From Favolaschia claudopus (taxonomy: Eukaryota > Basidiomycota > Agaricomycetes > Agaricales > Mycenaceae): a DNA stretch of 64,000 nt. This document shows, piece by piece, positions 33,642-45,845 of this stretch; within the stretch, counting starts at the first letter, position 1; the number at the start of each line of letters is the position of its first letter. The translations under genes and the position numbers were made by a program. The notes under the pieces were generated by a model. The model did not search any database. It saw nothing but the letters and a program-made list of their open reading frames with translations, and was not told the origin of the DNA. The stretch spans positions 744,001-808,000 of the forward strand of contig JAWWNJ010000104.1 in the NCBI GenBank assembly GCA_037176885.1, given 5' to 3'.

Positions 33642-35239
33642 TCAATCCCCTACAACCTTAGGCTTCGCTACAGGTACCTCCGTTCTAGTATACGCCCCCA
33701 GCTCCGCACTCCACACAAACTCGTGGTTCAAGATCCTCGTGAGTGTCTCGTAGGCCCCAATATCGGCGAAGGGCACCCCCGTGCGAGGATCGCGATATTG
33801 TGCGACGCGGCCGGTCAAGGGGCATATTTGAGTGGGTCGTGCTAAGAAGAAACACTCGTTAGTTAGTCGGAAGAATCGAATTCGAATTTGACGTCGTCAC
33901 ATACACATCGGCCTGTTCCTCCCGCTATACACTTTCACATTCTCCCAGTCAACATGCGAGCCGAACAGCGCCTCCATCGTTGCGCTCCAACTTGGTTTCG
34001 ATGCGTCGGTGGCGGCACTTTGGGTGCGAGCGCCGCGCAAGTCTTTGGGCTGTTCGGGTGTCTTGGTGATTATGTGCTCGACGTAGTTGCGCTCCACCCT
34101 TTCCATGCGCGTTGGAGGAGGGACAGACATTGCGGGAGTGGGAGTGGAGGTGTTGTTGTTGTACGGTGCCTGGTACGGGACGAAGGGAGAGCTTTGGGAA
34201 GTGCTAGCAAACGCAGGGAACACGTAGCCACCGCTATAGCCGTAGGCTGGCGATGCTGGTGGCGGTGGAGGAGGGGGAGGAGTAACAGGAACCGGCGCCT
34301 GTTCTACCCGGCTGGTCCAGCGCAGAAGAGGTCCTTCCACAGTGGGTCGCACAACGCGCACGCGGCGGCGTTTTTCTTCCTCGATTTTGAGATAATCGCG
34401 GTGCTGGATGATGTTTCCCTCCTCTGCGTCGAGTGCCTGTGCGATGAGCTCTGCTTGAGATACTTTACGCACTTCGACAGCCTTCTTGGGAGCTTGCAGG
34501 GCCTTCAGAGCCGTTGAGTGGGACGGAACATGATCTAGACCCTGGGACATACCTTCTTTTCTTCAGAACGTTTCAGCCGCGTCTCGGTGAGGGATGTGTT
34601 CAGGATGGTGTGCTTGCGCATGCTTTGGCGATGGGTAGTAGGGCGCTCAGCAATGGCCTTCCCAGTAACAGCATCAACGGCACGGCCGAGCGAAACGCGT
34701 CGCTTCGCTTTTGAGGGTGATATTTCCTCGAGCTGAGGTTTGAAGGTGGACTTGTTGCGTGCATGTGCCGCCTGTGTGACCTTCTCCAATCGTGTTCGCG
34801 CGACCTACAGAACATTAGTTAGTCGCTTTTTCAGCGAACACAAAACGGCAAGACTCGACGCTACGAGTAATGACCTACCTTACGAGCGCGTTTGTCTTCT
34901 TCCTGGGCAGCAGATTCACCAGCTAATTCGTTCTCCTGAGCTTCTTCGTCGGTACTTTCAAAGTCCTCGTCAAATACATCCTCCTCGTCTGCGTAACTGT
35001 TAAACTTCAAAGAACAATATTGTTTAGCTTCCTACCCTTGTCATTCGTGAAATCCACATCGTCGTCGGCATCTTTCGTATGCACCTCCAGCTCCATTTCG
35101 GCCATTGCGGCCTCCATTCTATACTCACTTCATTGACTTCTTCGACTTGCTAGAAATGGTCTAACCGATTACCAGCGGTGCTCCTCCTCGAGCGCCGGGA
35201 TACCAACGACTCCTCCTGGGGTGTTTCGTCGACGTCCAT
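33642..35239 (-). CDS. VPS72/YL1/SWC2, SWR1 chromatin-remodelling subunit
   Basis: Histone H2A.Z-H2B-binding subunit of the SWR1 complex. The N-terminal part (MDVDETPQEESLVSRRSRRS, then FTNDKGEEDVFDEDFESTDEEAQ) is the acidic YL1 H2A.Z-binding region. It is followed by basic helices (VARTRLEKVTQAAHARNKST), a Pro/Tyr-rich linker, KPSWSATMEALFGSHVDWENV, and the YL1 C-terminal domain (PTQICPLTGRVAQYRDPRTG, GAYETLTRILNHEFVWSAEL). About five exons. Domain order and length match the family. The divergent neighbour is mS25. Confidence 0.92.
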
Positions 35240-35388
35240 TGTAGGTCGTGTAAATAGCAAAGAGTGAAGGCAGCTTGTGAATCTAGTGAACGTTGAGGAT
35301 GAAAGATGAGAGAGTGAAAGCAAATCAATACGTAAGATTAAAATTAAAATATTCAATTTGGATAATAATATTCTTCTTTCCTCCTACC

Positions 35389-36292
35389 ATGGGCCGCCGT
35401 CTCCCTCAAGGTCCTTCGGACCTCTCGCGTCTGGTAGCGAACCTACGAGGTCTCATTCGCCGTCTTCAGTATTGCTCACAATTGATCTGGGCTTTGTAGT
35501 GCCTCCGAGGCTCACTTTACCGTCTGTCAGCTCATTGAAGCTCACTCTGGCTGCTCGCAATGACCACTTCGGTGCACGGTCAGTTACACGTTGAAAACTG
35601 TTGATCTTCACGAATGTAACGCGAAAAACAAGCCATTTCCTAAAAGAACAACTACCACGAATACGTTTTGCGAATCCCGACGTGGAGATTCAAATTCGCA
35701 AGATGAACAAACGACGCGAGGACGACTGGAGACCTGAGCTCCAGGTTGTATTTCGTGCGTCTCAATTTCGAGTGTATATGAATCTTTGTATTGATGATTT
35801 TCAATGGTAGGCGATGGCCAAACGCGAACATGGAATCTGCACGGGAAATGGTCAACTCAGATCATACGTGAACTCATGGACGACGTTGCGCCGCCCTCAT
35901 GGGAGCGATGGAAAGCTGAGGCCGCGCGTACGGGTGTTCCCCTCATTCCCGGTGCCGAGAATGAGCCCGCAACAACGTCAGAACAGACCGAACCGCGCTT
36001 CTCGTTCGACGAATGGCTGAGGCAGCCTCGCAAGATCCGACGAGCAACTACGGCCGCCAAGGCTACCACTGTTTCTGCTGCGCAAACGAAGCCTTCATCA
36101 TCAACAGCAACCTCAGAAGAAGGACATGATGCTGCTGATCCATTGAACGAGGAGGAGCGGAAGGCGGCGAAAAAAGAAGCGCGACGCGCGAAATTAGACG
36201 CGCCTCGTCTGGCTCAGGAGGAAGCCGAGAAACTTGTAGCTTTAGAGCTGCTGAACAAACCTCGGACGGGGGCTGCTGCTGTGTTGCCGTGA
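35389..36292 (+). CDS. Mitochondrial small-subunit ribosomal protein mS25
   Basis: Small-subunit mitoribosomal protein with a thioredoxin-like L51/S25/CI-B8 domain. Exons: MGRRLPQGPSDLSRLVANLR; SLKLTLAARNDHFGAR; HFLKEQLPRIRFANPDVEIQI; and DGQTRTWNLHGKWSTQIIREL, the last continuing into a Lys/Glu/Ala-rich tail typical of fungal orthologues. Four exons, about 250 residues. Start at 35389 gives the conserved MGRRLP N-terminus. Confidence 0.85.
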
Positions 36293-36362
36293 TATACAGT
36301 ATTTGCATGGAATTAATTCATTTCAATCCGTGTGAAGGCGCAACTTTTTGAAATAGCACTGG

Positions 36363-36640
36363 CTACGCCCTCAGCGTTGCAGGATCAGGAACAAACTCAA
36401 TTGTCGCTGGGTTGTGGCGCATAACAGATATTGGGGCTGGTCTGAAAAGAAAAACAGATGTTGTGACCGATGTGAATTTCTTCCAAGGCAGTCTTCCGGA
36501 GTAAGAGCTTGGGATCCCAACGGCCCTGGCGTACTTCTCTCTTTGCGGCCTCGGGATCTCTAAAGTATCGAAAGAATAACTGTCTCTGAACGAGCGTTGG
36601 GCGGAACTTCAGACTGCACGTGAATTAGGAGCGTGTCGAA
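36363..36640 (-). CDS. Possible small mitochondrial-type protein (structure unresolved)
   Basis: Two stretches look coding: LKFRPTLVQRQLFFRYFRD (phase set by an acceptor GTGCAG) and the terminal PISVMRHNPATIEFVPDP ending LRA before TAG at 36363. They are in different frames. An intron from about 36530 to 36420 could join them, but the exact sites are unclear. An upstream ATG (about 36640) reads MLFRHAPNSRA. Basic and Phe-rich, possibly mitochondrial. Function unknown. Confidence 0.35.
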
Positions 36641-36745
36641 ACAACATGATTAAACGATTGAAGGGTAGGTTAAGTACATAAACGAGAGGAATTGCAGTGA
36701 TCTGCGATGGGTAGGTATACCGAATGCTGACTACGGTGCGATTCA

Positions 36746-36781
36746 AGCAAGTAGAAGCAAGTAGGTAGAAGCAAGTAAGAG
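36746..36781 (+). repeat. Short tandem repeat GCAAGTAGAA
   Basis: Three to four imperfect units of AGCAAGTA(G)GTAGA just downstream of lectin copy 1. Confidence 0.6.
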
Positions 36782-36794
36782 AATCCAAGCCCGA

Positions 36795-38259
36795 TTAGTT
36801 GAAGACTTGTAGAACGTCGATCTCCCACTTCTGGTTGACACCCGCAGGGTTGCAGTCCCACAATTGAATGGGCGTTCCAACATCGGATTGACCGCCGGTG
36901 AGGTCGAGACACTTGTCGTTGCCTGCCCATTGGATCGTCGTGCTGCTGACGATGTTGAACTGCTGGTTCGGCCCATCCGAGCATGTCCACACCTTAATCC
37001 GCCAAAGGCGTCAACATTGACGGCAGGATAGACGAAGACTGTAAACGCACCTGCAACTTGACACCATTATCCGTGCCGCCGCCAGTCACGTCGAGGCACT
37101 TGTTGTCGTAAGTCTGAATCTGGCCGGTGAGTGGGGCAAAAGGCATGACCCTGAAGGATGTAGGAGGAGCTTAGTTATATGGTTTTAAGAGGAAGATGAT
37201 GGATTACCAAGTGAAGTTGGCGCCCGCGTGATTTTTGAGGCGATTATCTTGTCCACAACCCATGAGCACGACGGGGGCGCCGTTATCATTGGAGTCGGCA
37301 CCAATACAGAGAGGGTGGCCAGTGGCTTAAATTCTATGGTCAAGAGACTGTGGGCGGCGTCGGAAGCGGTGAAAGCTTACCGGGATTGGTTGGGCTGTTA
37401 GCTGTAGAATAGTCAGTAAGATTCAGCAAATGTGGAGGGATGATGCTCACGATCACCGCCCTTGATGATCGATGGGGACGGGCCGCCATTGTTTGAGGTC
37501 GAAGCGGGGCCCCATACCTGGTTGGGACCCGATGTGCAGTCCCAGACCTTTTGCTTTCAGACGCGTTTCGCGGGAAGGGAATGGGAGAAGGCAAACCTGC
37601 AGCTGGTTGCCGTCCGTGATTTTTCCGTCCGTGAGATCGACGCAAAGGTTCGACCCGGCGGCCCATTTGAAAGTGCCGTCGGGGTTGCTGATCCACTGTT
37701 GATTCGGCCCGCCCGTGCACGTCCAGGTCTGGAATTCGAGAAATCGCGTTAATATTTGCTGCGAGATATACGAAGAATAAAAAAACACCTGCAGCTTGGT
37801 GCCGGCTTGGTTCACACCGCCAATCACGTCGAGACACTGCGCACCCACGGTCAGCCTAACGAGAGAGATACGAGGAATCCTAAACAGACCATGGCGCCGT
37901 CAAAGATCGTGATAGGGCCAGGGCTAGTGCTGCCACCGGAGGCAAAGGTTACCTGCCATTCCTGGAGGCTGGCATCCTCGGTGTTGCAGTCATGGATTTC
38001 GACCTTGGAAGCAAGGCAGGGGTGAACACAAGACGCGCCGCGGGAGGGGGAGACAACGTACGGGAGTACCATCAGCTTTTCCAGTGACTGCGATGCAGCC
38101 TTGGATGCCCGCCTCCGTGACTAGATTCAGAACAGAACAAAATAAGAGCATGATCGAGTCGTCTATGGAAGTCGTACAAGAAGGAGAGCGAGACTGAATT
38201 TGGCCTGCGGAGGCAGAGAGAACAAATGCCGAAAGGGCGATAAGTGAAGCGGAAATCAT
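36795..38259 (-). CDS. Secreted ricin-B-type (beta-trefoil) lectin, copy 1
   Basis: A carbohydrate-binding protein made only of ricin-B-type lectin repeats; no toxin A-chain or other enzymatic domain is present. A signal peptide (MISASLIALSAFVLSASAG) is followed by repeats with the QxW-type signatures: CLDVIGGVNQAGTKLQ, NQQW, LCVDLTDGKITDGNQLQ, NQVW, CLDVTGGGTDNGVKLQ, NQQF, CLDLTGGQSDVGTPIQLW and NQKW. About nine exons; three introns fall right after the LQ of a repeat. It appears intact. Such lectins act in defence or in binding plant or fungal glycans. Paralogue at 53928-55376. Confidence 0.85.
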
Positions 38260-39213
38260 AGGGACTGAAGAGGTTTTTGGGGAGGTGGGGAAGAAAGAAA
38301 GGCGAAACTATGAGGAGGCATCTGTGCTCTGACTGCCTTTATAGAAAATCTGGGCTAAATTGACGGCGTCGTCTGCCCGAATCCTTTTCAGCAATCCACC
38401 AGCAGCAAGCGCTGGCGGCCACTGTGAGTGCTGCCAAGACCGAGGGTCGCTGGGCGCGCTCCACTACGGGCATCCGATGGTGTTACACCGACTTTGCAAC
38501 CAAGTATGCCTTGTCGGTTTTGAGAAGGTCAAGTCAATTGAAAGAAACCAGAAAGCGGCCATGAGAATCCGTGTTGAGCTACCCCAGGTAGTCGCAGGTC
38601 ATCCAATCATACAGAACAAAGACGACGCATAGTCGTTCCCTGTCGTTCCCTCTGGGTTCGCAGGCTGGTGGGAATAATAGGGTTGATTCCAAAATAGGAC
38701 GATAAGGATTGCGGCCATTCGGACGCTACCCCAGGTATTGTACAGTCTTCCCATCGCACAGAGCAGTGACAGCGCAATAAATGGAGCGTTTTGAATTGGG
38801 AATCAGCTATGTATTCGGGTATCGAGATTCGAGATCTCTCTGCAGGTCTCTGTCCGATACGAGTCTTGAATAAGATTTTTGGACATGGTGATGAGCTTAA
38901 ACAGCCTCGAGTGCTAATTTATTGACTTCGCAAAGTAGCAGATACGGCTGAGGTACTGGTGGTCGCGTATTGGCAGCAATAATCTTGACGATATAGTTGT
39001 AGTTGCCCAGGGACCGAATTTCTGACCCTTTACGGCGCGTTGTAGACCCAAGTGCGCGTCATACCAAAGCTTTTGTAAAACTTTAGCGTAGGGATCCCAG
39101 TAATTCGCTCTCCACTGCACAGTGCAGGCGTAGATGAAAGTTGAGATTCTCAGAAAGGACAGCGTGACGTGTGACCGACAAGTCACACCTAACCTTCGTG
39201 TCTTTCCGCAACG
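38260..39213. other. Non-coding stretch upstream of lectin copy 1 and ATP epsilon
   Basis: Divergent promoter region of nearly 1 kb. Open frames show no family motif. I see no RNA gene or transposon. Confidence 0.4.
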
Positions 39214-39544
39214 ATGAGCAGCGCAACCTGGCGGAGCGTCTTCACGTCGGTCACCACGTCGTACTCGATGAATCGGCTCACAAACTGCGTCTAGATACAA
39301 CAAATACACCCAAATCACTGCCCGCGCCGTGCGCAATTCGTTGCAAGAAAACCACCGTCTTGCTGCTGAGAAACGCGGGGTTACTCTGTTGAGGTACCAG
39401 AACTGGGAGAACGGTGAGGGAGGTACTCAGGTGCGTTTTCCTCGCTGCTCTGTCCGCTCCAAGCTTCGCTTATTGGAAAGTACTCAGACGATGCTTGTCC
39501 CCGAGCTACAGAAAGATCCCAAGCAGGGTACTCCGGCCGTTTAA
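39214..39544 (+). CDS. ATP15: Mitochondrial ATP synthase epsilon subunit
   Basis: Smallest subunit of the F1 central stalk in the inner mitochondrial membrane ATP synthase. Exons 39214-39245, 39295-39430 and 39488-39544 give 74 residues, the normal size. The start MSSATWRSVFTYNKYTQI is the conserved N-terminus (Trp, then a Tyr-rich YxKYTxIAARA block). ARAVRNSLQENHRLAAEKRG is followed by LLRYQNWENGEGGTQ. Introns are 49 and 57 nt with normal GT-AG ends. The gene is hidden among longer misleading frames. There is no cleaved presequence, as in yeast Atp15. Confidence 0.88.
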
Positions 39545-40297
39545 CCCTTAGATGGCGGTTCAAGCAAAAAGAAACACTGCTTTACTGTGTATCGAATAAT
39601 AGAACGCGCTTTCTTCCGTGCCATTTGTACCAACGGACAATCTCGGCTTCGCTAGTAGGAAACTCCTTGGAACATTCAACCCGGACACTACAAAAGCAAG
39701 GATTCAACGCATGGCCGCACGATTTTTATCTATTGCCCGGCCGTTCCCTGATTCGGTTTCTGGCGACTCTTCCAAATTTAATGTAGAAACATTTTCCGCA
39801 TCCACCTCCTTGCCGATTTGCAAGAGGAAACCTCTTACTTTCATCATGACGCCCACTGTAATAGGTCGCAGCGTAGGATGGACCGCAATTCACTTCTTCC
39901 AGCGCACGGCTGGACAAGAACGCGCTGAATATCAGGCCAGTGTGTCCATGTAACACAATCCCAGTACCGAAGTTTCCCCTAATGAATAAGTGGCTACATA
40001 GTACAGGCCGGCAGCTTGAACATAATACTTCACGCGGGGCTCAAGTGCAAACCCTGCTCTGAGTGTGTGGCTCGTATTTCAAGGGTGTTTTTTCTCAAGG
40101 TATCACTGAATTCAGTCAATGCAAAGGGGAGAAAGCTACTCAACGGTGCAAACCCTTCACCAAACAGATTCTTGGGAGCTAGTATGTGACACTGAAAGAA
40201 TTTCATCAATCCAGATGGCTGTGGCCTAACGAAGTTCGAGCGATCCTCTAGCACAGCGAATTATGATAATATACAGAATAATACACGACAGTGTACA
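39545..40297. other. Convergent intergenic region
   Basis: About 750 bp between the ATP epsilon and SET2 3' ends. A 111-codon + frame (39618-39953) has no recognised motif and is probably spurious. Confidence 0.4.
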
Positions 40298-43200
40298 TTA
40301 TGCAACCGAGATTCCATTCGACTCAGTCGGCGGATGCCACGAAGGGGATGCATTTTCCTCGCTTGGCGGTCGCCGTCGAGGGTCAGTTGCTTGCATGGAC
40401 GTATCCTCACCAGCAGCCGCGTCGACATCCATCTCATCATCATCGCCTTCACCTTCACGTTCATCTTCGCCGTCACCGTCTTCGTCTTCACCTTCATCTT
40501 CACTCCCAGAAGCAGGATCCATACCCATGGCTTCTTCGACGGTCATCTCCATCATCTCGGTGTCCACACCGTCGATGGAATTCGGCGTATCCACTGCCGA
40601 TGACGGTGTTGCTTCCGCCGTCGAGGATGAAGGTCGGTGTTTATGGCCCTTATGGCCCGACTTTTCCGCTCTTCGCACGACTTTGCCGATATATTCCTTA
40701 TGGTTATTCAGCTTTGAATATTAATGTGGTGTGAGAAGCGTTCGAACGTACCTTGGAAAACTTCTTGATTTTCGCGACCTTCTCATCCGAAAGGCTCTCC
40801 AGCTTGTTGTCCCTGTAGCTCTCCGACTTCTTCTCCTTGGCCGCAATCAGCTGTGTCAACTGTAGAGACAACGTTCATTCAACACCCATGCCGGGAGTAG
40901 TGCTCGTACCTCTTTGGCATGCTTCTTGAATGTCTCCCGCTCTAGAGACTTGCCGTACTTCGACATGCACTTGACCACCACCGCACCAACCAGCTTAAGC
41001 AGCCGCTTCTCCTTATTTGCCTCCTTCTCCTCCGCGGTCTGGGCCTTCTTATGCGACCTATGCTTCCGCTTATGTTCCCTTGGCTTCGCAGCTTGGGCGG
41101 CAGCAGCAGCAGCAGCCGCGGCCGCAGCCTCCGCCGCCTTCTCATCCTCCGCAGCCTTCTGCGCAACAGCTGCAGCGATGATAGTCGCCAATTCGGCTTG
41201 TTCAGCGAGCTGGTCCCGTCGACTAGCAAGCGCCCGTTGAAGGTTCTCGTCGTCTTCCGGTTTTGGCGGCTTTAGATTGAGTGTGTCCATGTCCCATCGC
41301 GATCCGCTTGGTGAATGGCCCGGTGTGATCTTCCAATCCGTCATGATCGATGGGACATGGTTCGTCCTTCGGGGGCGCTTGTAGGGAGGCTCCACATAAT
41401 TATAATTGACCTTTACGGGTTCTTTTTTTCTCCGCCACTCCTCGACCTCTTCCTCCTCCTGAAACACGTCAGCTTTAATGGGAATATTTGGTTTGGTTTG
41501 TGTAGGAAGGCACGTACCTCGACAATGACACGTTTAGGTATTCGATATGCGATGGGAAGCGTAAGCCAATGGTCCAAGAGCTGTCATAAGGTGTTAACAA
41601 ACAAACGACTAACAAAACTGAAAAATAAACCCACGTCTAGTGCCAGTGTCTTGAGTTTCTCATCTACCTTGTCGTTCTCATTCTCGTTCTCGGGTTTGAA
41701 CACGATCTCGTTGACAGTGGCGTCGATTCCACAGTCCTCGACTTTGTTTCGCACAGCCAGGGGCCAGGGTCGGATGGATTCCAGGACCTGATTATCATTC
41801 ATCAGCCATCGAAAACGAAACCAGAAGACTGGCGGCGAAGCATACTTACAAGGGTAACAATCTCCAGATCCGACTCGTTGTCCTCGAGGACGTTCTTCAT
41901 CAGACTCATACATCGAAGGCGTAACATTTCTCGCATAGTACTTTCATCGTTAGTGAGCTGGGGCGATAAGGTTATCCCCTGGGACAGAAGAGAGACGAGT
42001 ACATACCTTGAATCGGGTGAGTAGCTTCACTGTCACAGCTCGACTGCTGGTTTGTCGGAGTGCTGTCATGATTTTGGGTAGTTCTTTGACAGCGATCAAC
42101 CGCAGTTGCGGCTGCAGAGCACATTCGTTTGTTACAAAAAGAACCTTGCAAATGAGCTTCGGAGCTTACCAGGAAGTCCTCATCATCGAGTTTCTTCCCT
42201 TTTTTCTTCTTCGTACCTTTGAGGGCGGCGCGTTCGTCCTCATCGGTGATTCCCAAAGCTACACAACATATTTCGTCAGTGTAAGCGAGAAAAAAAAGGC
42301 GGGTAGGGCTCGCACCATCGAGGTAGAGATCATCGACGGTTGCGATATCAGTCTGAGTCTTGCCACCGATGAACCCCACGCAGTTTGGCTCTCCGCAGTA
42401 GCACTCTTGCGCTTTGTGACTGCATAGCAGTTAGCGATGCAACAGCGAAACATGTGGCGGGTCGCACCCATATCGGTCCACGTTATAGTTGAAGGTTAGC
42501 TCTTCGTGTTGTTGGATCTTCCGTTTCGCAAAGATACCCATCCGCACACGTTCTCCGACAGTCCATTTCGCAACATAGCAGTTGGGGTTGCAGCTATGGT
42601 TGGCGAAGCGACCTATCCCACCGCTTTTAGTAGCGTCGATGAACTTTCATGCGTCTGTGAGCCAAAAGTTGTGCAGCGGGAGACGGCAGCACGCACCTCG
42701 TCTTTCTGCAGCATCATGAAATAGAAGTGCCTTATGCCCTCCTCCGCATAGTCCCGCATCCGCTTCTTGAATGAAGTGGGGTTGACTACATCTCCAATGT
42801 ACTCGTATATGAAACCGTCTCTGAAATACACGGTGTCAGTGGCAAATTCGTGCGCTGAAAACGCAAAACAACGCACTTCGGGATGTCATCCTCCGCTCGC
42901 AGCCCGAAACCCTTCTTCTCCGTCTGGACGATATCGATATCCGCATACTCCTTGCGCTGGAAGCTACACAGCGCCTGCGTCAGCGCTGTTCGTTACGTAA
43001 ACTACTCCGCTACCCACCGTTGGTTCTGGCAGTGAGCGCCGCACCGACAGTCGTCCGGCATGCATTCAATCTGCGTCAGACGATTTATACAGTTCGAGCC
43101 GTCGCCACATGCGGCGTGGGGCGAGTCCGTCCCTGGTCCCAAAGTGTAAGTGCGAACGAACTGAGACAGACGGCCGCAATGAGCTCCTCAGAACGTAGAC

Positions 43201-43622
43201 GAACCCCGTCGGTATGTACACTCGCACGACATGCCCTCCAAGGCTTCTCTGGAACGCCCGATACTCTTGTTCTGGTAAACATTATCCTGAAGCTCATTAA
43301 ATGTGTCTAGGGCCTCCGCGCGGGCAACGGGAAGGTCTCCGATGAGCTGCACGGGAGGCTTGGACTTCTTCTTGGCACCTCCAGAGGGTGTACGGGCTGA
43401 TAATGGTGGTGGAGTGACCGATTGAGAACGAGAAGCAGCGGCAGATGTGGAGGGCGTCGAAGAGTCATGACGCTTAAGTGGCTTGGACTCATCTGGCTCG
43501 ATCTTGGCAGAAAAAGAGTCCCCTGCCATGAGTACGTCCTCACCATGACCGTTGGCAGTTGCTGGCAGGGACGGAGACCGCGAAGTCGAAGCCTTGGCCT
43601 CAACTTTGACTTTAGCGGTCAT
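40298..43622 (-). CDS. SET2: SET2 histone H3 Lys36 methyltransferase
   Basis: Methylates H3K36 on transcribed chromatin while bound to RNA polymerase II. Domains in order: a Ser/Pro-rich N-terminus; AWS zinc region ([20 protein letters not shown]); SET core ([55 protein letters not shown]); post-SET Cys cluster before [11 protein letters not shown]; a helical middle region ([20 protein letters not shown]); a poly-Ala tract (about 41098-41145); and a C-terminal SRI-type helix bundle ([20 protein letters not shown]) ending in an acidic tail. About 10 exons. I do not see a clear WW domain. The start at 43622 is the first in-frame ATG. Confidence 0.92.
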
Positions 43623-44111
43623 GGTGGGTGATGGGAGGTCAAAGGAGCAGAATTCGGCTGGCGCGGAAAGAGCTGTTGTTGGCGGCGTATCCTTATCCTC
43701 CTTCTTCACAGGCAAGGTTAAGCCAAGGTTGTTATACTAGTAGTCGAGCCAATGATACTGTACGGCGAAATTTACTTCCAGGGAGGTCCAGTCGCTGTAT
43801 CAAACGGGGCCAAAATCGATAATTTAAACTGGCAGAGGTTCTCCCTGGAAATGCAGCGAAATCGGGAGTTCTTGAGCGATAATAAGATACAACTGAACTT
43901 GGCTAGAAGACCCGCTGAAGTTCAGGTGGATGCAGTCCGAGAAGAGTATCAAACTCATCAAATTTGGCTTTCGGACCTTCATCTTTACCACCACCACCAC
44001 CGTTCACAAGAGGGCTATAATTGCTCGTCTCCGCTCGAAATTGCCCTTTATTAGACTCTGAGGAATCCCTATTGCTTGTTGGACTCTCAAAGCCTAATTT
44101 CCTCAAAATAA
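43623..44111. promoter_or_regulatory. Divergent promoter region of SET2 and RPA49
   Basis: About 490 bp between two divergent starts. No separate gene is supported. Confidence 0.5.
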
Positions 44112-45683
44112 ATGGCGTCTGCCAGCACGAGTGCCTCCAAAAAACGAAAAAGAGAGGCTTCTCCCCCACAGGAAATAGCCTTCAAGCTATCCTCCCGCTC
44201 TGCAGCACCAGGAGAGGTCGGACCAGTCCTTGGTGCGTCGAAGCAGTGGTCGAAACGCGGAAAAAAACTAAGCTGATCGCCCAGTAAGTTTCCCGGCATT
44301 GACTGCTCCGCCCACCACCGCCTTCAAATGCTATCGCAAAAAAGTCAAACTGGACTCAAAGGCAAACGCGGAGGACCAAGCATCTATCCTCACTGTGGCC
44401 GGCGAAACCGACGCAGTCGAGTTCGAATCCAATGAAGAAGAGACCCGCCGCGTCGCCAACGCGGGCTGCCGATACGTTATCGCGGTGCACAACAAGCGCA
44501 CGTCTGAACTTTCTGTCTTGCCAACTCCCATGTCTCCGTACATCCTCACTCACACAGTAAAAGCATTAAAATCCATCGAACCCTCCCCTGCCCCGAGCGC
44601 TCTCGAATATCTGAAGGCCAGGACCGCCCTCGGGGAGACGTTTGGTACGAAAAAAGCCAAGGCTGCTATTCGTGCGAGAGAGCGCAACCGCGTCGATGTC
44701 GGCGCTATGGAGGGTGTTATGGACCATGTAATGGCTGGCATAGATAAGGCTGCAGATGGGTTGATGACCGCAGGTTTGTAATCGCCTTTCGTCTCTAGAT
44801 TCTTTCTGATATTTTCTCGTATAGAGGAAGCGAAAGAGCTCGCAGATACGACACGGCAAGTGCCGCAGTTCTCTGCTACAGCAACGGATCCTGCAGACGT
44901 GTATCCCTTACACGGAATCATTCCTGAATCCGAATGGAAGATCCTCCCCATCAGCGCGTTCTACGAGGCGGGAAGCGCGGCTGAGCGGAAGGCGGCCCTG
45001 CCGTTCCGGGGCTCGGAATGGATCAACGCGCGCGTTGAGGCGGCAATGGCTGACGCGGAAGGCAGCGACAAGGACCGTAAACGCCAACTCAAAATTCTTT
45101 TCTATATCGCGACCATGATGACGTTCCGCCGGCTGGCGAGCCGCCCGTTCAAGAAGGACGACTTGTCCGCGAAAATGCCCACAGTTCCCGGGACTGTGTC
45201 GGACAGTTTGGTGACGAGGTTCACTGAGACTCCGCGTGGGTTTAGAGAGTGCGTGTCGATGAACTACTTACGAAGTAAACTCATTCCACTACAGACCCCG
45301 CTCTACACCACAACTCGAATTGCTGCTTCTCGCTCACCTCCTCGCGCTTTGCTTGCGGGTAGACAACTATGCTGCGGATTACGCTCTCATCGCCCGTGAC
45401 CTCAGTCTTGCGCCAGAGAAGTAAGCATATGTATACCTCCTCGAGAGCTTTTGGCTGACCCTTCTACAGGATAACGCAGGTGTTCCGATCGTTGGGTGAG
45501 TACTTACTTCTCTGCTCAATGACTGCGCAGTTCTGACTTTGACTAGGGTGTAAAATGAGTACATTGACAGAACGAGAACGGACGCGGTTGGGGTTGCCCG
45601 ATAGTGTGGCCAACGAGAAGAGGGCGGTGTTGACTGCACCAGTTCAGTTCCCGAAGCAGAGGCTAAAGAAGAAGACGCGATGA
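44112..45683 (+). CDS. RPA49: RNA polymerase I subunit A49 (RPA49/POLR1E)
   Basis: Pol I-specific subunit with TFIIF/TFIIE-like roles in rDNA transcription. Start MASASTSASKKRKREA; VSFPALTAPPTTAFKCYRKK is created by splicing exon 1 to exon 2. The N-terminal dimerisation domain runs through NAGCRYVIAVHNKRTSEL and TAPHA-like VKALKSIEPSP. The C-terminal tandem winged-helix part includes VYPLHGIIPESEWKILPI, RKRQLKILFYIATMMTFRRL, LLLLAHLLALCLRVDNYAAD and SLAPEKITQVFRSLGC, ending RLKKKTR. About six exons, 450 residues. Only 162 bp separate its stop from DUF1295 copy 2. Confidence 0.92.
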
Positions 45684-45845
45684 AGGTCTTTGTGCATTTT
45701 TGCATACTTGCTTGCGTACCCTACTCTAATACAATGGACGAAAGCGTGTCTAACTCGACATGCTTTTATAGCACCCGAATTGCCATCACAACAGGCTTCT
45801 AAATTTGTTGCGTCATAGTTTCTCAACTTCTCGTCCTTTACCACC

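Noticed and set aside
36795..38259. Calling the ricin-B proteins toxins
   Set aside because: Only lectin repeats are present; there is no RNA N-glycosidase chain or other toxic enzymatic domain, so they are annotated as lectins.
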